Below, one piece after another: positions 7,354-14,103 of a stretch of 19,346 nucleotides of DNA (position 1 is the stretch's first letter; each line of letters begins with the position of its first letter). The position numbers and the translations under genes are program-made. This stretch comes from Chloroflexota bacterium (GTDB lineage: Bacteria > Chloroflexota > Limnocylindria > Limnocylindrales > CSP1-4), in NCBI GenBank assembly GCA_017860675.1, contig JAGDMV010000009.1:1-19346 (forward strand). Reading direction: 5' to 3'. The notes under the pieces were generated by a model, which searched no databases, had not been told where the DNA came from, and was given only the letters and a program-made list of their open reading frames with translations.

Positions 7354-7468
7354 CTGCTGGGCCTCCTGTCTCGCCCGCTCCGGGTGGCGGCCGGTCGGGG
7401 GATGATCGCCCATCGGTCGCAACCGCGCCAGCGGACCGTCCCGCGACGCGCCGCGAGACGCTCGCGTG

Positions 7469-7474
7469 TATCGT
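7469..7474 (+). promoter_or_regulatory. -10-like hexamer before the Mca-like gene
   Basis: TATCGT ends 10 bases before the ATG at 7485, so the transcript would have almost no leader. No Shine-Dalgarno sequence and no convincing -35 are seen. Confidence 0.35.
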
Positions 7475-7484
7475 TCGCCGGACC

Positions 7485-8432
7485 ATGGCCGCGATCCCCC
7501 GCAGACTCACCCTCATGGCCGTCCACGCCCACCCGGATGACGAGGTGATCGGCACCGGCGGGGTGATGGCGAAGGCCGTGGCCGAGGGTCACCGGGTAGT
7601 GCTGGTCACCTGCACCCGGGGGGAGCTGGGCGAGATCGTCGACCCCGAGCTGGCGACGGAGGAGAACCAGCGCCGCCTGGGCGAGATCCGGGCCGCCGAG
7701 CTGGAGGCGGCCATGCGCCACCTGGGCGTGACCGAGTGGGAGAACCTCGGGTACCGCGACTCGGGGATGATGGGCGACGCCGGCAACCGCGACGCGCGCG
7801 CCTTCTGGCAGGCGCCCCTGGATGACGCCGCCCGCCGGCTGACGTGGCTGGTTCGCACCTACCGGCCCGACGTGATGACCACGTACAACGACTTCGGCGG
7901 CTACGGCCACCCCGACCACGTCCGGGCCCACGAGGTTGCGGTGGCCGCGTTCGAGCGGTCCGCCGATCCAGCCTGGTACCCGGAGCAGCTGGCCATCGAG
8001 CACGGCGGCAGGGGCCCTTCCGAGACCGAGGGAGGCCTCGCCCCGTGGGCGCCCGCCAAGCTCTATGAGCAGGCCTGGCCGCGCGGCCTGCGCGAGGCCC
8101 TCACGGCCCGGCTCGAGGCGCAGGGGATGCGTTCGTTCTGGTCACGCCCAACCGACGCATCGGCCGAGGAGCTGGCCGCGTGGGAGGAGTTCGTGGCCAG
8201 GTCGACCGTTCCGGACGAGGCGGTGACGACCCGCGTCGACGTGGCCGCCTTCGCGTCCGCCCGGTTCGCCGCCCTCCGGGCGCACCGCAGCCAGATCGCG
8301 GCCGACAATCCGCTGATCGCCGTCGGTCCGGATGCCTGGGCCGGCCTGGTGGGCTCGGAGTCATTCGTCCTGCGGACGGCCCGGGTCCCGGTGAACCTCC
8401 CCGAGACGGACCTCTTCGCCGGCCTGGGCTGA
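7485..8432 (+). CDS. mca: PIG-L family zinc amidase, Mca-like (mycothiol S-conjugate amidase type)
   Basis: 315-residue LmbE/PIG-L deacetylase. The motif AHPDDE supplies H16 and D19 as zinc ligands and D18 as the probable base. GGYGHPDH supplies H142 (catalytic, matching MshB H144) and H145 (zinc, matching MshB H147). Several stretches look more like Mca than MshB: the opening LTLMAVHAHPDDE, TCTRGELGEIVDP, RPDVMTTYNDFGGYGHPDH, and the closing PVNLPETDLFAGLG, which parallels the Mca C-terminus. In actinobacteria Mca cleaves mycothiol S-conjugates, releasing GlcN-Ins and a mercapturic acid in detoxification. In a non-actinobacterial host the substrate may be another N-acyl glucosamine conjugate. 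The ATG at 7485 is preferred; the ATG at 7515 would remove the first strand. It diverges from the sugar dehydrogenase gene. Confidence 0.82.
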   Translation: MAAIPRRLTLMAVHAHPDDEVIGTGGVMAKAVAEGHRVVLVTCTRGELGEIVDPELATEENQRRLGEIRAAELEAAMRHLGVTEWENLGYRDSGMMGDAGNRDARAFWQAPLDDAARRLTWLVRTYRPDVMTTYNDFGGYGHPDHVRAHEVAVAAFERSADPAWYPEQLAIEHGGRGPSETEGGLAPWAPAKLYEQAWPRGLREALTARLEAQGMRSFWSRPTDASAEELAAWEEFVARSTVPDEAVTTRVDVAAFASARFAALRAHRSQIAADNPLIAVGPDAWAGLVGSESFVLRTARVPVNLPETDLFAGLG

Positions 8433-8446
8433 TCGAAGCGCCCCGC

Positions 8447-8484
8447 AAAAGGGACGCCCCGCCGCGGGCGATCGGCGGGGCGTC
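8447..8484 (-). terminator. Rho-independent terminator of tRNA-Asp (may also stop mca)
   Basis: A perfect 12-bp stem, GACGCCCCGCCG (8453-8464) with CGGCGGGGCGTC (8473-8484), has an 8-base loop. Read on the minus strand, it is followed by CCTTTTG (T-run opposite 8447-8450), so it ends the tRNA-Asp transcript. On the plus strand it could also stop transcripts leaving the amidase gene. Confidence 0.75.
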
Positions 8485-8502
8485 GGATGATGCGACGGTC
8501 GA

Positions 8503-8579
8503 TGGCGGACCCGACCGGATTCGAACCGGCGATCTCCAGCGTGACAGGCTGGCATGTTGGGCCGCTACACCACGGGTCC
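8503..8579 (-). tRNA. tRNA-Asp (anticodon GTC)
   Basis: Minus-strand cloverleaf of 77 nt including an encoded CCA (8503-8505). The acceptor stem is GGACCCG with CGGGTCC, discriminator G. The D arm begins GTGTAGC. The anticodon stem-loop is CCAGC-CTGTCAC-GCTGG, with anticodon GTC opposite 8543-8545. The T arm is GCCGG-TTCGAAT-CCGGT. It lies 70 bp downstream of, and on the same strand as, the HPr-Enzyme I gene. Confidence 0.95.
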
Positions 8580-8591
8580 GCGGCGCCGGCG

Positions 8592-8600
8592 ATCGTAGCA
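8592..8600 (-). promoter_or_regulatory. Extended -10 promoter for tRNA-Asp
   Basis: The minus strand reads TGCTACGAT, a TGn-extended -10, ending about 12 bases before the mature tRNA 5' end at 8579. No clear -35 is seen. The same TGC-extended form occurs at 4004-4012. Confidence 0.45.
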
Positions 8601-8649
8601 GAGGCGCCACGGGGACGCAGCGACAGGTGCCGGAATGACCGGCGCCTGG

Positions 8650-11085
8650 TCAGCCCGTCCTGGCCAGGAGCCCGGCGGCCAGCGCCCGGACCGTTGAGGC
8701 GTCCGGCGCGGCAAGGGCAGCCCGGGCGAGCCCGTCGAGATCCGCCCGGGTGCAGGCCGCCAGCGCCAGCCGGACCTCGCCGAGGGCGCCCGCATCGGCC
8801 GAGAGCTCGTCGACGCCGAGGCCGACCAGCACGAGGGCTCCGGCCGGGTCGGCCGCGAGCTCGCCGCAGACAGCGACGGGGATGCCCGAGGCGTCCGCGC
8901 CGGCCACGACCCGCTCGATCAGCCGCAGGACCGCCGGGTGGAGCGCGTCCTGGAGCGGGCCGAGGGTCGCGTTGCCGCGGTCGGCGGCCATCGTGTACTG
9001 GGTCAGATCGTTCGTCCCGATCGAGAAGAAGTCCACCCGCCGGGCGAGCTCGGCCGCCAGCAGGGCGGCCGACGGGATCTCGACCATGATCCCGGTCACG
9101 ATCCGCTCGGCCCGGGGCGCTCCCTCGGCCGCGAGGCCCGCCTGCGCCTCGTCGCGAAGCGAGTCGAGCAGGTCAACGTCTGCCGTCGTCGCGACCATCG
9201 GCGCCATGACGTGTGGCGTGACGCCGGCAAGCGCAGCGGCCCGCGACACCGCCCGCAGCTGGGTCACCAGCAGCTCGCGGGAGCGGTAGGCAAGGCGGAT
9301 CGCACGAACGCCGAGGAACGGGTTTGCCTCCGCCGGCAGCCCGAGGTAGGGGATGTCCTTGTCGCCGCCGATGTCGGCCAGGCGGACGACGACCGGGCGA
9401 TCGGGACCGAAGGCCTCGAACACGCGCCGGTAGGCCTCGACCTGCTCCTCCTCGGTTGGTGCATACGGGCGCTTCATGAACACGAACTCGGTCCGGAAGA
9501 GGCCCACGCCCTCCGCGCCGGCCTCGATGGCCCGGGCGGCGTCGTCCGGCCCGCCGATGTTGGCCGCGAGCATCACCGGCTCGCCGTCGGCAAGAGCGCC
9601 CCGGCGGCCCAGCAGCTCGGCGGCACGGGTGGCCCGCTCCGCGGCGGCCGCCTCCGCCGCGCGCAGCGCGGTCTCCTCGGGCTCGGTCGGGTTGACGACG
9701 ACGACCCCGGCTGCCCCGTCGATCCCGAGCAGCGGCACCGCGCCGGCCGAAGGCCCCTCCGCGGCCGCGGCTTCGAGAGCCGCCAGCAGGCCCTCCGTGC
9801 CGACGACGCAGGGGATGCCCAGGCCGCGGGCAAGGATCGCGGCGTGGGCCGTCCGCGAGCCGCCCTCCATGGCGATGCCGCGCAGCAGGCCAGGCGGGAT
9901 CTCGGCCGTGACCGAGGGCGGGAGGTCCTCGGCCACCGCGATCGCCGGCTCGGTCGGCAGCAGGAGTGCCGCGCCGGTGAGCACGCGCACGATCCGCTCG
10001 GCGACGTCGCGAAGGTCCGCCCCGCGGGCCGCCAGCAGCTCGTCGCCGGTACCGGCCCAGCCGGCCGCGACCTCCTCGGCCGCGGCCCGGACTGCCTCGA
10101 CCGGGGAGGCGCCGCCTGCGACACGGGCACTCGCGTCGGCCATGAGCGTCGGGTTGGTGGCGGTCATCGCCTGGAACTCGAAGATGCCGGCTTCCTCCTC
10201 GCGGCCCTCGGCGCGGACGCGGGCCCCGAGGTCGGCGAGCTGCGTGGCCGCGACTGCGGCGGCCTCTTCGACCGTCGAGGCTGCGGCGGCATTCGCGGGC
10301 GCCGCGGCGGCATTCGCGGGCGCCGCGGCGGCTGCGGCACCACCAGTCCCCTCTCCGCCGGCCGGACCCTGCCGGTACCGCCAGGCAGGGGCGATGGCAA
10401 CTCCCGGGGCCGCGCCCGTCCCCGGCAGGCGAAAGCCGATCGAGGCGACCGGGCCGATCTCGCCAGCGATCGGCCGCACGACGGCCAGCCCCGCCTCGCC
10501 ACCGTCGCCGGGTGCGACGAACCGGACCCGCCCGCCGGCGTCCAGCCGGATCGTGGCCACCTGCGGGACGCTCGAAGCGGGAACCGGCGGCCGGCCGGCA
10601 TCGGGGCTCTCGACCGTCACCTCGACCCCGGCGCCCTGGAGGGCACGAGCGAGGGCCGGGGCGCGGAGGGCGAGGTCGAACGGCCCCGCCGCTACCACGT
10701 CCAGGCGCGCCGAGCGGCCCGCGAGCGAGGCGAGTCCCGTCGTCGGGGACGAAGCAGGGGCCGGCGACGCGGGTGCGACGATCGGCGCCGCCTCTGCGGC
10801 ACCCTCCAGCCGTTCGCCCAGCCCGGACACCACCAGGTCGCGCAAGGCCGTCACGGCGGCGGCCGCGTCCTCCCCCTCGGCTTCGATCCGGACCCGGTGG
10901 CCCATCCGCGCCGCCGCCCGGGCGACCGCGAACAGGTCCTTGGCATCGGCCGGGTCGCCGCCGCGGGTCAGGTTCTGGAGGGTGACGGACGAGGTGAACC
11001 GGGAGGCGGCCTTGACGAACTCGACGGCCGGCCGAGCGTGGATCCCGTTGGGGTTGCGGACCTCGACCTCGACGCTCTCGACCAT
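8650..11085 (-). CDS. ptsI: HPr-Enzyme I fusion (PEP-protein phosphotransferase)
   Basis: 811 residues. It transfers phosphate from PEP to Enzyme I and on to HPr, the entry of the PTS. Residues 1-88 are an HPr domain with NPNGIHARPA (phospho-His H16). The position of the regulatory Ser46 reads AKD (D50), so HPr-kinase control is unlikely. Residues about 90-217 are a low-complexity Ala/Pro segment and a region I cannot place. Enzyme I begins near GTGAAPGVAIAP and has EGGSRTAHAAILARGLGIP (H414), GVGLFRTEFVFMKR, RLADIGGDKDIPYLGLP, GIMVEIPSAAL, FFSIGTNDLTQYTMAADRGN and VAVCGELAADP (C740). An Ala-rich repeat at residues about 250-270 interrupts the first Enzyme I helices. The ATG at 11085 has an AGGGAGA ribosome site. 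No sugar-specific EII gene is nearby, so a regulatory or dihydroxyacetone-kinase type use is possible. Confidence 0.9.
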   Translation of the reverse strand: MVESVEVEVRNPNGIHARPAVEFVKAASRFTSSVTLQNLTRGGDPADAKDLFAVARAAARMGHRVRIEAEGEDAAAAVTALRDLVVSGLGERLEGAAEAAPIVAPASPAPASSPTTGLASLAGRSARLDVVAAGPFDLALRAPALARALQGAGVEVTVESPDAGRPPVPASSVPQVATIRLDAGGRVRFVAPGDGGEAGLAVVRPIAGEIGPVASIGFRLPGTGAAPGVAIAPAWRYRQGPAGGEGTGGAAAAAAPANAAAAPANAAAASTVEEAAAVAATQLADLGARVRAEGREEEAGIFEFQAMTATNPTLMADASARVAGGASPVEAVRAAAEEVAAGWAGTGDELLAARGADLRDVAERIVRVLTGAALLLPTEPAIAVAEDLPPSVTAEIPPGLLRGIAMEGGSRTAHAAILARGLGIPCVVGTEGLLAALEAAAAEGPSAGAVPLLGIDGAAGVVVVNPTEPEETALRAAEAAAAERATRAAELLGRRGALADGEPVMLAANIGGPDDAARAIEAGAEGVGLFRTEFVFMKRPYAPTEEEQVEAYRRVFEAFGPDRPVVVRLADIGGDKDIPYLGLPAEANPFLGVRAIRLAYRSRELLVTQLRAVSRAAALAGVTPHVMAPMVATTADVDLLDSLRDEAQAGLAAEGAPRAERIVTGIMVEIPSAALLAAELARRVDFFSIGTNDLTQYTMAADRGNATLGPLQDALHPAVLRLIERVVAGADASGIPVAVCGELAADPAGALVLVGLGVDELSADAGALGEVRLALAACTRADLDGLARAALAAPDASTVRALAAGLLARTG
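10283..10332. repeat. 21-bp tandem repeat inside the Enzyme I gene
   Basis: The unit GCGGCGGCATTCGCGGGCGC plus one more C occurs at 10283-10303 and 10304-10324, with a partial third copy at 10325-10332. On the coding strand it encodes a repeated seven-residue Ala/Pro/Asn unit (AAAAPAN). It is in frame, so copy-number change would only lengthen or shorten the linker. Confidence 0.85.
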
Positions 11086-11115
11086 CGTCGTCTCCCTGAC
11101 ATCGCTCGCGATCGG

Positions 11116-11121
11116 ATTGTA
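11116..11121 (-). promoter_or_regulatory. -10 hexamer of the HPr-Enzyme I gene
   Basis: The minus strand reads TACAAT, close to the TATAAT consensus, about 30 bp before the ATG at 11085. This leaves a leader of about 24 nt containing AGGGAGA. No good -35 is seen. It diverges from the threonine aldolase promoter region. Confidence 0.5.
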
Positions 11122-11194
11122 GGCGCGGCCCGAACGGGGGAGCGCGGCGCGAATGGCCGCCGGCTGCCGCGGGGCACCACCCGCGGAGTGGCGC

Positions 11195-11200
11195 TATCCT
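11195..11200 (+). promoter_or_regulatory. -10-like hexamer before the threonine aldolase gene
   Basis: TATCCT ends 9 bases before the ATG at 11210, which itself lacks a Shine-Dalgarno sequence. This is the same leaderless-type arrangement seen at the Rrf2 and Mca-like genes. Confidence 0.4.
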
Positions 11201-11209
11201 CGCCCGGCA

Positions 11210-12352
11210 ATGCCTCCCATCGACCTGCGCTCCGACACCGTCACCCTGCCAACGCCGGCGATGCGCGCCGCCATCGCCGCGGCCGAGGTCGGCGACGACG
11301 TCTACGGCGACGACCCGACGATCAACGCCCTCGAGGCGCGGGCCGCCGCGCTACTCGGCAAGGAGGCCGCGCTGTTCGTCGCCTCGGGCACGATGGGCAA
11401 CCTCGTCGCCCAGCTGGCCCACCTGGCCCGCGGCCAGGAGGCGATCGCCTCGCGGGACAGCCACCTGGTCGTCCACGAGGCCTCCGGCCACGCGGTCGTC
11501 GTCGGCGCCTCGGTGTGCATGCTCCGCGACCGGCCCGACGGGACGTTCGACCTGGACGAGCTGCGGGCGGCCTTCCGCGATCCGGGCGATCCGCACCAGC
11601 CGGTCACCGGCCTCGTCGCCATCGAGAACACCCACTCGCAGTCGATGGCCAGGCCGCTGTCGGTCGAGTACACGCGGACGGTGGCGGACATCGCCCACGA
11701 GCACGGCGTGCCTCTCCACGTCGACGGCGCCCGCTTCTTCAACGCGGTTGTCGCCCTGGGCGTCCGCCCCGCCGAGCTGGCCGGGCCGGCCGACTCGGTC
11801 ACCTTCTGCCTGAGCAAGGGCCTGGCCTGCCCCGTCGGATCGGTCGTGGTCGGCTCGCGCGACTTCATCTGGCGCGCTCGACGGGCACGGAAGCTGGTCG
11901 GGGGCGGGATGCGCCAGGCCGGCTTCCTGGCCGCGGCCGGCCTGGTGGCGCTGTCCGACGGGCCGGACGGGATGATCCCCCGCCTGGCCGAGGACCATCG
12001 CAACGCCCGGCTCCTGGCCGAAGGGCTGGCCGGGCTCGACGGGATCGGCTCGCCCGGCGGGATCACCCAGCCGACTCCTGGTCCGCTCGACCCGGACCGG
12101 GCGGTGACCAACTTCGTGGTCTTCCGCGTGGACCGCGAGCCGGCGGCGTTCCTGGACGCGCTGCGAGACCGTGGCGTGCTCATGGGCCCGTTCGGGCGCG
12201 ACACGATCCGGGCTGTCACCCACTTCGGGATCAGGGCGGCGGACATCGCGGCAACGGTCGCGGCCGTCCGCGACGCCCTGGCCGACACGGCCGAGGCTTC
12301 GCCCGGTGCCGCCCGGCCCGCCGTGGGTGCGGCCTCCGGGGCCCTCGCCTGA
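11210..12352 (+). CDS. ltaE: Low-specificity L-threonine aldolase (PLP enzyme)
   Basis: 380-residue fold-type I PLP enzyme of the beta-eliminating lyase family. It splits L-threonine or L-allo-threonine into glycine and acetaldehyde. Diagnostic segments are the opening IDLRSDTVTLPTPAMR, GDDVYGDDPTINALE, LFVASGTMGNLVAQ, ENTHSQSMARPLS, PLHVDGARFFNA (PLP-binding Asp), and FCLSKGLACPVGSVVVG with PLP lysine K203. The ATG at 11210 begins exactly at the conserved MPPIDLRSDT; an upstream in-frame start at 11153 would add a non-conserved stretch. The C-terminus carries a short Ala/Pro tail of about 25 residues. It diverges from the HPr-Enzyme I gene and is followed 53 bp later by a cyclophilin gene. 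A general housekeeping amino-acid role is likely. Confidence 0.92.
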   Translation: MPPIDLRSDTVTLPTPAMRAAIAAAEVGDDVYGDDPTINALEARAAALLGKEAALFVASGTMGNLVAQLAHLARGQEAIASRDSHLVVHEASGHAVVVGASVCMLRDRPDGTFDLDELRAAFRDPGDPHQPVTGLVAIENTHSQSMARPLSVEYTRTVADIAHEHGVPLHVDGARFFNAVVALGVRPAELAGPADSVTFCLSKGLACPVGSVVVGSRDFIWRARRARKLVGGGMRQAGFLAAAGLVALSDGPDGMIPRLAEDHRNARLLAEGLAGLDGIGSPGGITQPTPGPLDPDRAVTNFVVFRVDREPAAFLDALRDRGVLMGPFGRDTIRAVTHFGIRAADIAATVAAVRDALADTAEASPGAARPAVGAASGALA

Positions 12353-12405
12353 CGATGCCGGTCTCCGGCCAGAACCCTCATCCCGCCCGCCCTGGAGGCT
12401 GCCGC

Positions 12406-13104
12406 ATGACCGCTTCTCCCGCCCGTCACCCGATCGCGCTCGCCGCGCTGGCCGTCGCCGCGGCCCTCGCCGCCGCCGCCTGCTCCGCCAGCGGCTCGTC
12501 CCCGACACCCGCACCGACCTCCTCGCAGACTGCTGCCCCGGCCGCGGCCTGCCCCACCAGCGCACCGCCGCCGTTCACGTCGAACGAGAAAGCCACCGTC
12601 ACCCTGGACACGACGCAGGGGCAGATCGTGATCGCGGTCGACGGCAGCCTCGCCCCCCATGCGACCGCCAATTTCGTCGCCCTCGCCCGCTGCGGGATGT
12701 ACGACCAGACGATCTTCCACCGGATCGTCCCCGACTTCGTCATCCAGGGCGGAGACGTGCTGTGGGGCAAGCAGCCGATCTTCAACTGGCCCCGCGTCGG
12801 CACCGGCGGCCCCGGCTACACGATCCCCGACGACCCGGTGACGGCGCCGTACCAGCGCGGTGTCGTGGCCATGGCCCGAACCTCCAAGCCGAACTCGCAG
12901 GGGTCGCAGTTCTTCATCGTCCTCGACGACGAGGCGGCCGGATCGCTGTCGAAGGCGAACACCTACGCGATCATGGGCAGCGTGGTCGAGGGCATGGACG
13001 TGGTCGACGCCATTGCCAAGACCCCCACCACCACCGACGGCCGGAACGCCCCGATCGGCGATTCGCCGCCCACCATCACCAAGGTCACCGTCAGCGGCCC
13101 GTAG
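12406..13104 (+). CDS. Lipoprotein cyclophilin-type peptidyl-prolyl isomerase
   Basis: 232 residues. The signal peptide ends at lipobox AAAAC (C26), followed by a Ser/Thr/Pro/Ala linker to about residue 58, so the enzyme is probably anchored on the outer face of the membrane and helps fold exported proteins. The cyclophilin domain shows TQGQIVIAVDG, APHATANFVALA, IFHRIVPDFVIQGGD with the active-site Phe-His-Arg, GPGYTIPDD, GVVAMAR, NSQGSQFFIVLDD, and a closing MGSVVEGMDVVDAI. The ATG at 12406 has GGAGG 7 bases upstream; an earlier in-frame ATG at 12355 would destroy the signal peptide. The next gene encodes a cytosolic cyclophilin, so the pair serves both compartments. Confidence 0.92.
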   Translation: MTASPARHPIALAALAVAAALAAAACSASGSSPTPAPTSSQTAAPAAACPTSAPPPFTSNEKATVTLDTTQGQIVIAVDGSLAPHATANFVALARCGMYDQTIFHRIVPDFVIQGGDVLWGKQPIFNWPRVGTGGPGYTIPDDPVTAPYQRGVVAMARTSKPNSQGSQFFIVLDDEAAGSLSKANTYAIMGSVVEGMDVVDAIAKTPTTTDGRNAPIGDSPPTITKVTVSGP

Positions 13105-13121
13105 CAGGCCGGGGGGCCAGC

Positions 13122-13194
13122 GCACGGCGCCGTGCTCAGCGGCGCCACCGATCGCCGCCCCCGGGGGCGGTGCCACCCGCGGCCGGACGGCCGC
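13122..13194. other. Three consecutive perfect hairpins between the cyclophilin genes
   Basis: Palindromes are GCACGGCGCCGTGC (13122-13135), CCGCCCCCGGGGGCGG (13155-13170), and GCGGCCG-GA-CGGCCGC (13179-13194). They fill most of the 108-bp gap and end just before the ribosome site of the second gene. They may reduce read-through or stabilise mRNA ends. No T-run is present. Confidence 0.5.
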
Positions 13195-13212
13195 TCACAT
13201 GGAGGACCGGGC

Positions 13213-13719
13213 ATGCCCACCACCGCGACCATCGCCACCGACAAGGGCGACATCGTCATCGACCTGCACGTCGCCGGGGCCCCCAAGGCCGCGGGCAACT
13301 TCGTGAAGCTGGCGAAGCAGGGGTTCTACGACGGAGTGGTCTTCCACCGGGTCATTCCCGGCTTCGTCATCCAGGGCGGTGACGGCGAGTACGGCCGGCT
13401 CGAGGCGAACGGCAAGGTCCACAACCCCGGCCGGGTCGGCCAGGGCGGGCCGGGCTACCGCTTCGAGGACGAGCCCTTCACCGGCGACTACGTCCGGGGC
13501 GCGGTCGCGATGGCCAACGCCGGCCCGAACACGAACGGCTCACAGTTCTTCATCTGCCACGCCGACCTGCGCGGCAAGCTGCCCAAGAACTACACGATCT
13601 TCGGCACGGTACTGTCGGGCCTGGACGTGGTGGACGCGATCGCGACGGCGAAGACCGGCCGGGGCGACTTCCCGGTCGAGCCGGTGGCGATGCGGTCGGT
13701 GACGATCGCCGAGAGCTGA
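13213..13719 (+). CDS. Cytosolic cyclophilin-type peptidyl-prolyl isomerase
   Basis: 168 residues with no signal peptide, a single cyclophilin domain that catalyses cis-trans isomerisation of prolyl bonds. Motifs are TDKGDIVIDLHVAGAPKAAG, VFHRVIPGFVIQGGDGEYG (active-site Phe-His-Arg), GPGYRFEDE, GAVAMANAGPNTNGSQFFIC, and FGTVLSGLDVVDAIATA. The length and motif order fit short bacterial PpiB/A-type enzymes. The ATG at 13213 is supported by GGAGG (13201-13205) 7 bases upstream; the frame is open further left but without a ribosome site. It follows the lipoprotein cyclophilin in the same direction and probably arose by duplication, though the two differ a good deal outside the motifs. Confidence 0.92.
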   Translation: MPTTATIATDKGDIVIDLHVAGAPKAAGNFVKLAKQGFYDGVVFHRVIPGFVIQGGDGEYGRLEANGKVHNPGRVGQGGPGYRFEDEPFTGDYVRGAVAMANAGPNTNGSQFFICHADLRGKLPKNYTIFGTVLSGLDVVDAIATAKTGRGDFPVEPVAMRSVTIAES

Positions 13720-13896
13720 GTGCGTGCCGCAGCACGTTGGCCGCCGGGGGGACGCGATGCCGGCAGCGAACGAAACGGCCGACAGCAACCCGACCGATGG
13801 GGGACGCCTGCGTTCCGCCAGGCGGTCGGGCGCCCGGGCGGTGAGCACGCGTGTTCGATTGTTGCGGTTTATTAACCAAACTGCGCGCGAAAACCC

Positions 13897-13925
13897 TTGG
13901 CGCGGCGCTCCACGTTCGGTAGACT
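13897..13925 (+). promoter_or_regulatory. Strong sigma70-type promoter of the orphan RNA
   Basis: The -35 TTGGCG (13897-13902), an exact 17-bp spacer and the -10 TAGACT (13920-13925) point to a start near 13932. The stretch TTTATTAACCAAA (13868-13880) just upstream is strikingly AT-rich for this genome and sits where an UP element would be. This is the best-formed promoter in the window. Confidence 0.7.
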
Positions 13926-13963
13926 GCGTGCAGTCGCGCAAGCGACGTGCTGCCCTAGCTGCA

Positions 13964-13988
13964 GGGTCATGGGTAGGTAGGGTTAGGG
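13964..13988 (+). other. Potential G-quadruplex motif within the orphan RNA
   Basis: Four GGG runs at 13964-13966, 13971-13973, 13980-13982 and 13986-13988 are separated by loops TCAT, TAGGTA and TTA, fitting the G3N1-7 rule. The first run also pairs in the rod helix, so the two structures would be mutually exclusive. All runs lie on the transcribed-RNA sense strand. Confidence 0.5.
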
Positions 13989-14073
13989 TAGTCGGTGCAG
14001 CCGACGTGATAGATGCCCTTGTAGCGTGGCAGAAGCCGGGCGGGTGACCGGCCGGAGCTTCACCGGGACAGCA

Positions 14074-14103
14074 TCGAAGCGGCTCCCTCGGGAGCCGCTT
14101 CGA
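14074..14103 (+). terminator. Terminator-like hairpin after the orphan RNA
   Basis: Perfect 13-bp stem TCGAAGCGGCTCC (14074-14086), loop CTCG, and GGAGCCGCTTCGA (14091-14103). Only a short TTT (14106-14108) follows, so it is a plausible but T-poor intrinsic terminator. Confidence 0.6.

Larger units (their letters stand above)
13932..14103 (+). ncRNA. Candidate structured non-coding RNA, family not recognised
   Basis: About 170 nt lie between the promoter at 13897-13925 and a terminator-like hairpin at 14074-14103, with no convincing reading frame. Helices visible by eye: GTCGC-GCAA-GCGAC (13933-13946, a GNRA-capped hairpin); a long rod pairing CTGCC (13950-13954) with GGCAG (14028-14032), GCTGC (13958-13962) with GTAGC (14021-14025), and AGGG(T)CAT (13963-13970) with ATGCCCT (14013-14019); an apical hairpin GTCGG-TGCAG-CCGAC (13991-14005); and GGTGA (14043-14047) with TCACC (14060-14064). 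I looked for signature sequences of the SRP RNA, RNase P RNA and tmRNA and did not find them. It stands alone, before tRNA-Arg. A leader or processed tRNA precursor is a weaker alternative because of the intervening terminator-like hairpin. Confidence 0.55.

Noticed and set aside
8487..8580. Plus-strand reading frame giving ADPTGFEPAISSVTG
   Set aside because: This is the well-known false peptide from translating across a tRNA; the tRNA-Asp at 8503-8579 explains it.
10283..10332. CRISPR-like repeat
   Set aside because: Two and a third back-to-back 21-bp units without spacers inside a coding region; it is a protein linker repeat.
8938..12405. Long open frame on the plus strand across the Enzyme I and threonine aldolase genes
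   Set aside because: It is antisense or out of frame to two clearly conserved genes. Only its last part, from 12406, is a real gene (lipoprotein cyclophilin).
13724..14047. Plus-strand frame of 107 residues over the orphan RNA
   Set aside because: No ribosome site, Arg/Ala-rich, and it crosses the promoter and hairpins; the RNA explanation fits better.
13932..14103. Assignment of the orphan RNA to SRP RNA, RNase P RNA, tmRNA or 6S RNA
   Set aside because: The GGAAGGAAGCAGC-type SRP loop, the RNase P GAGGAAAGTCC segment and a tRNA-like tmRNA end are absent. The 3' end is a terminator-like hairpin rather than the 5'-3' closing stem of 6S RNA.
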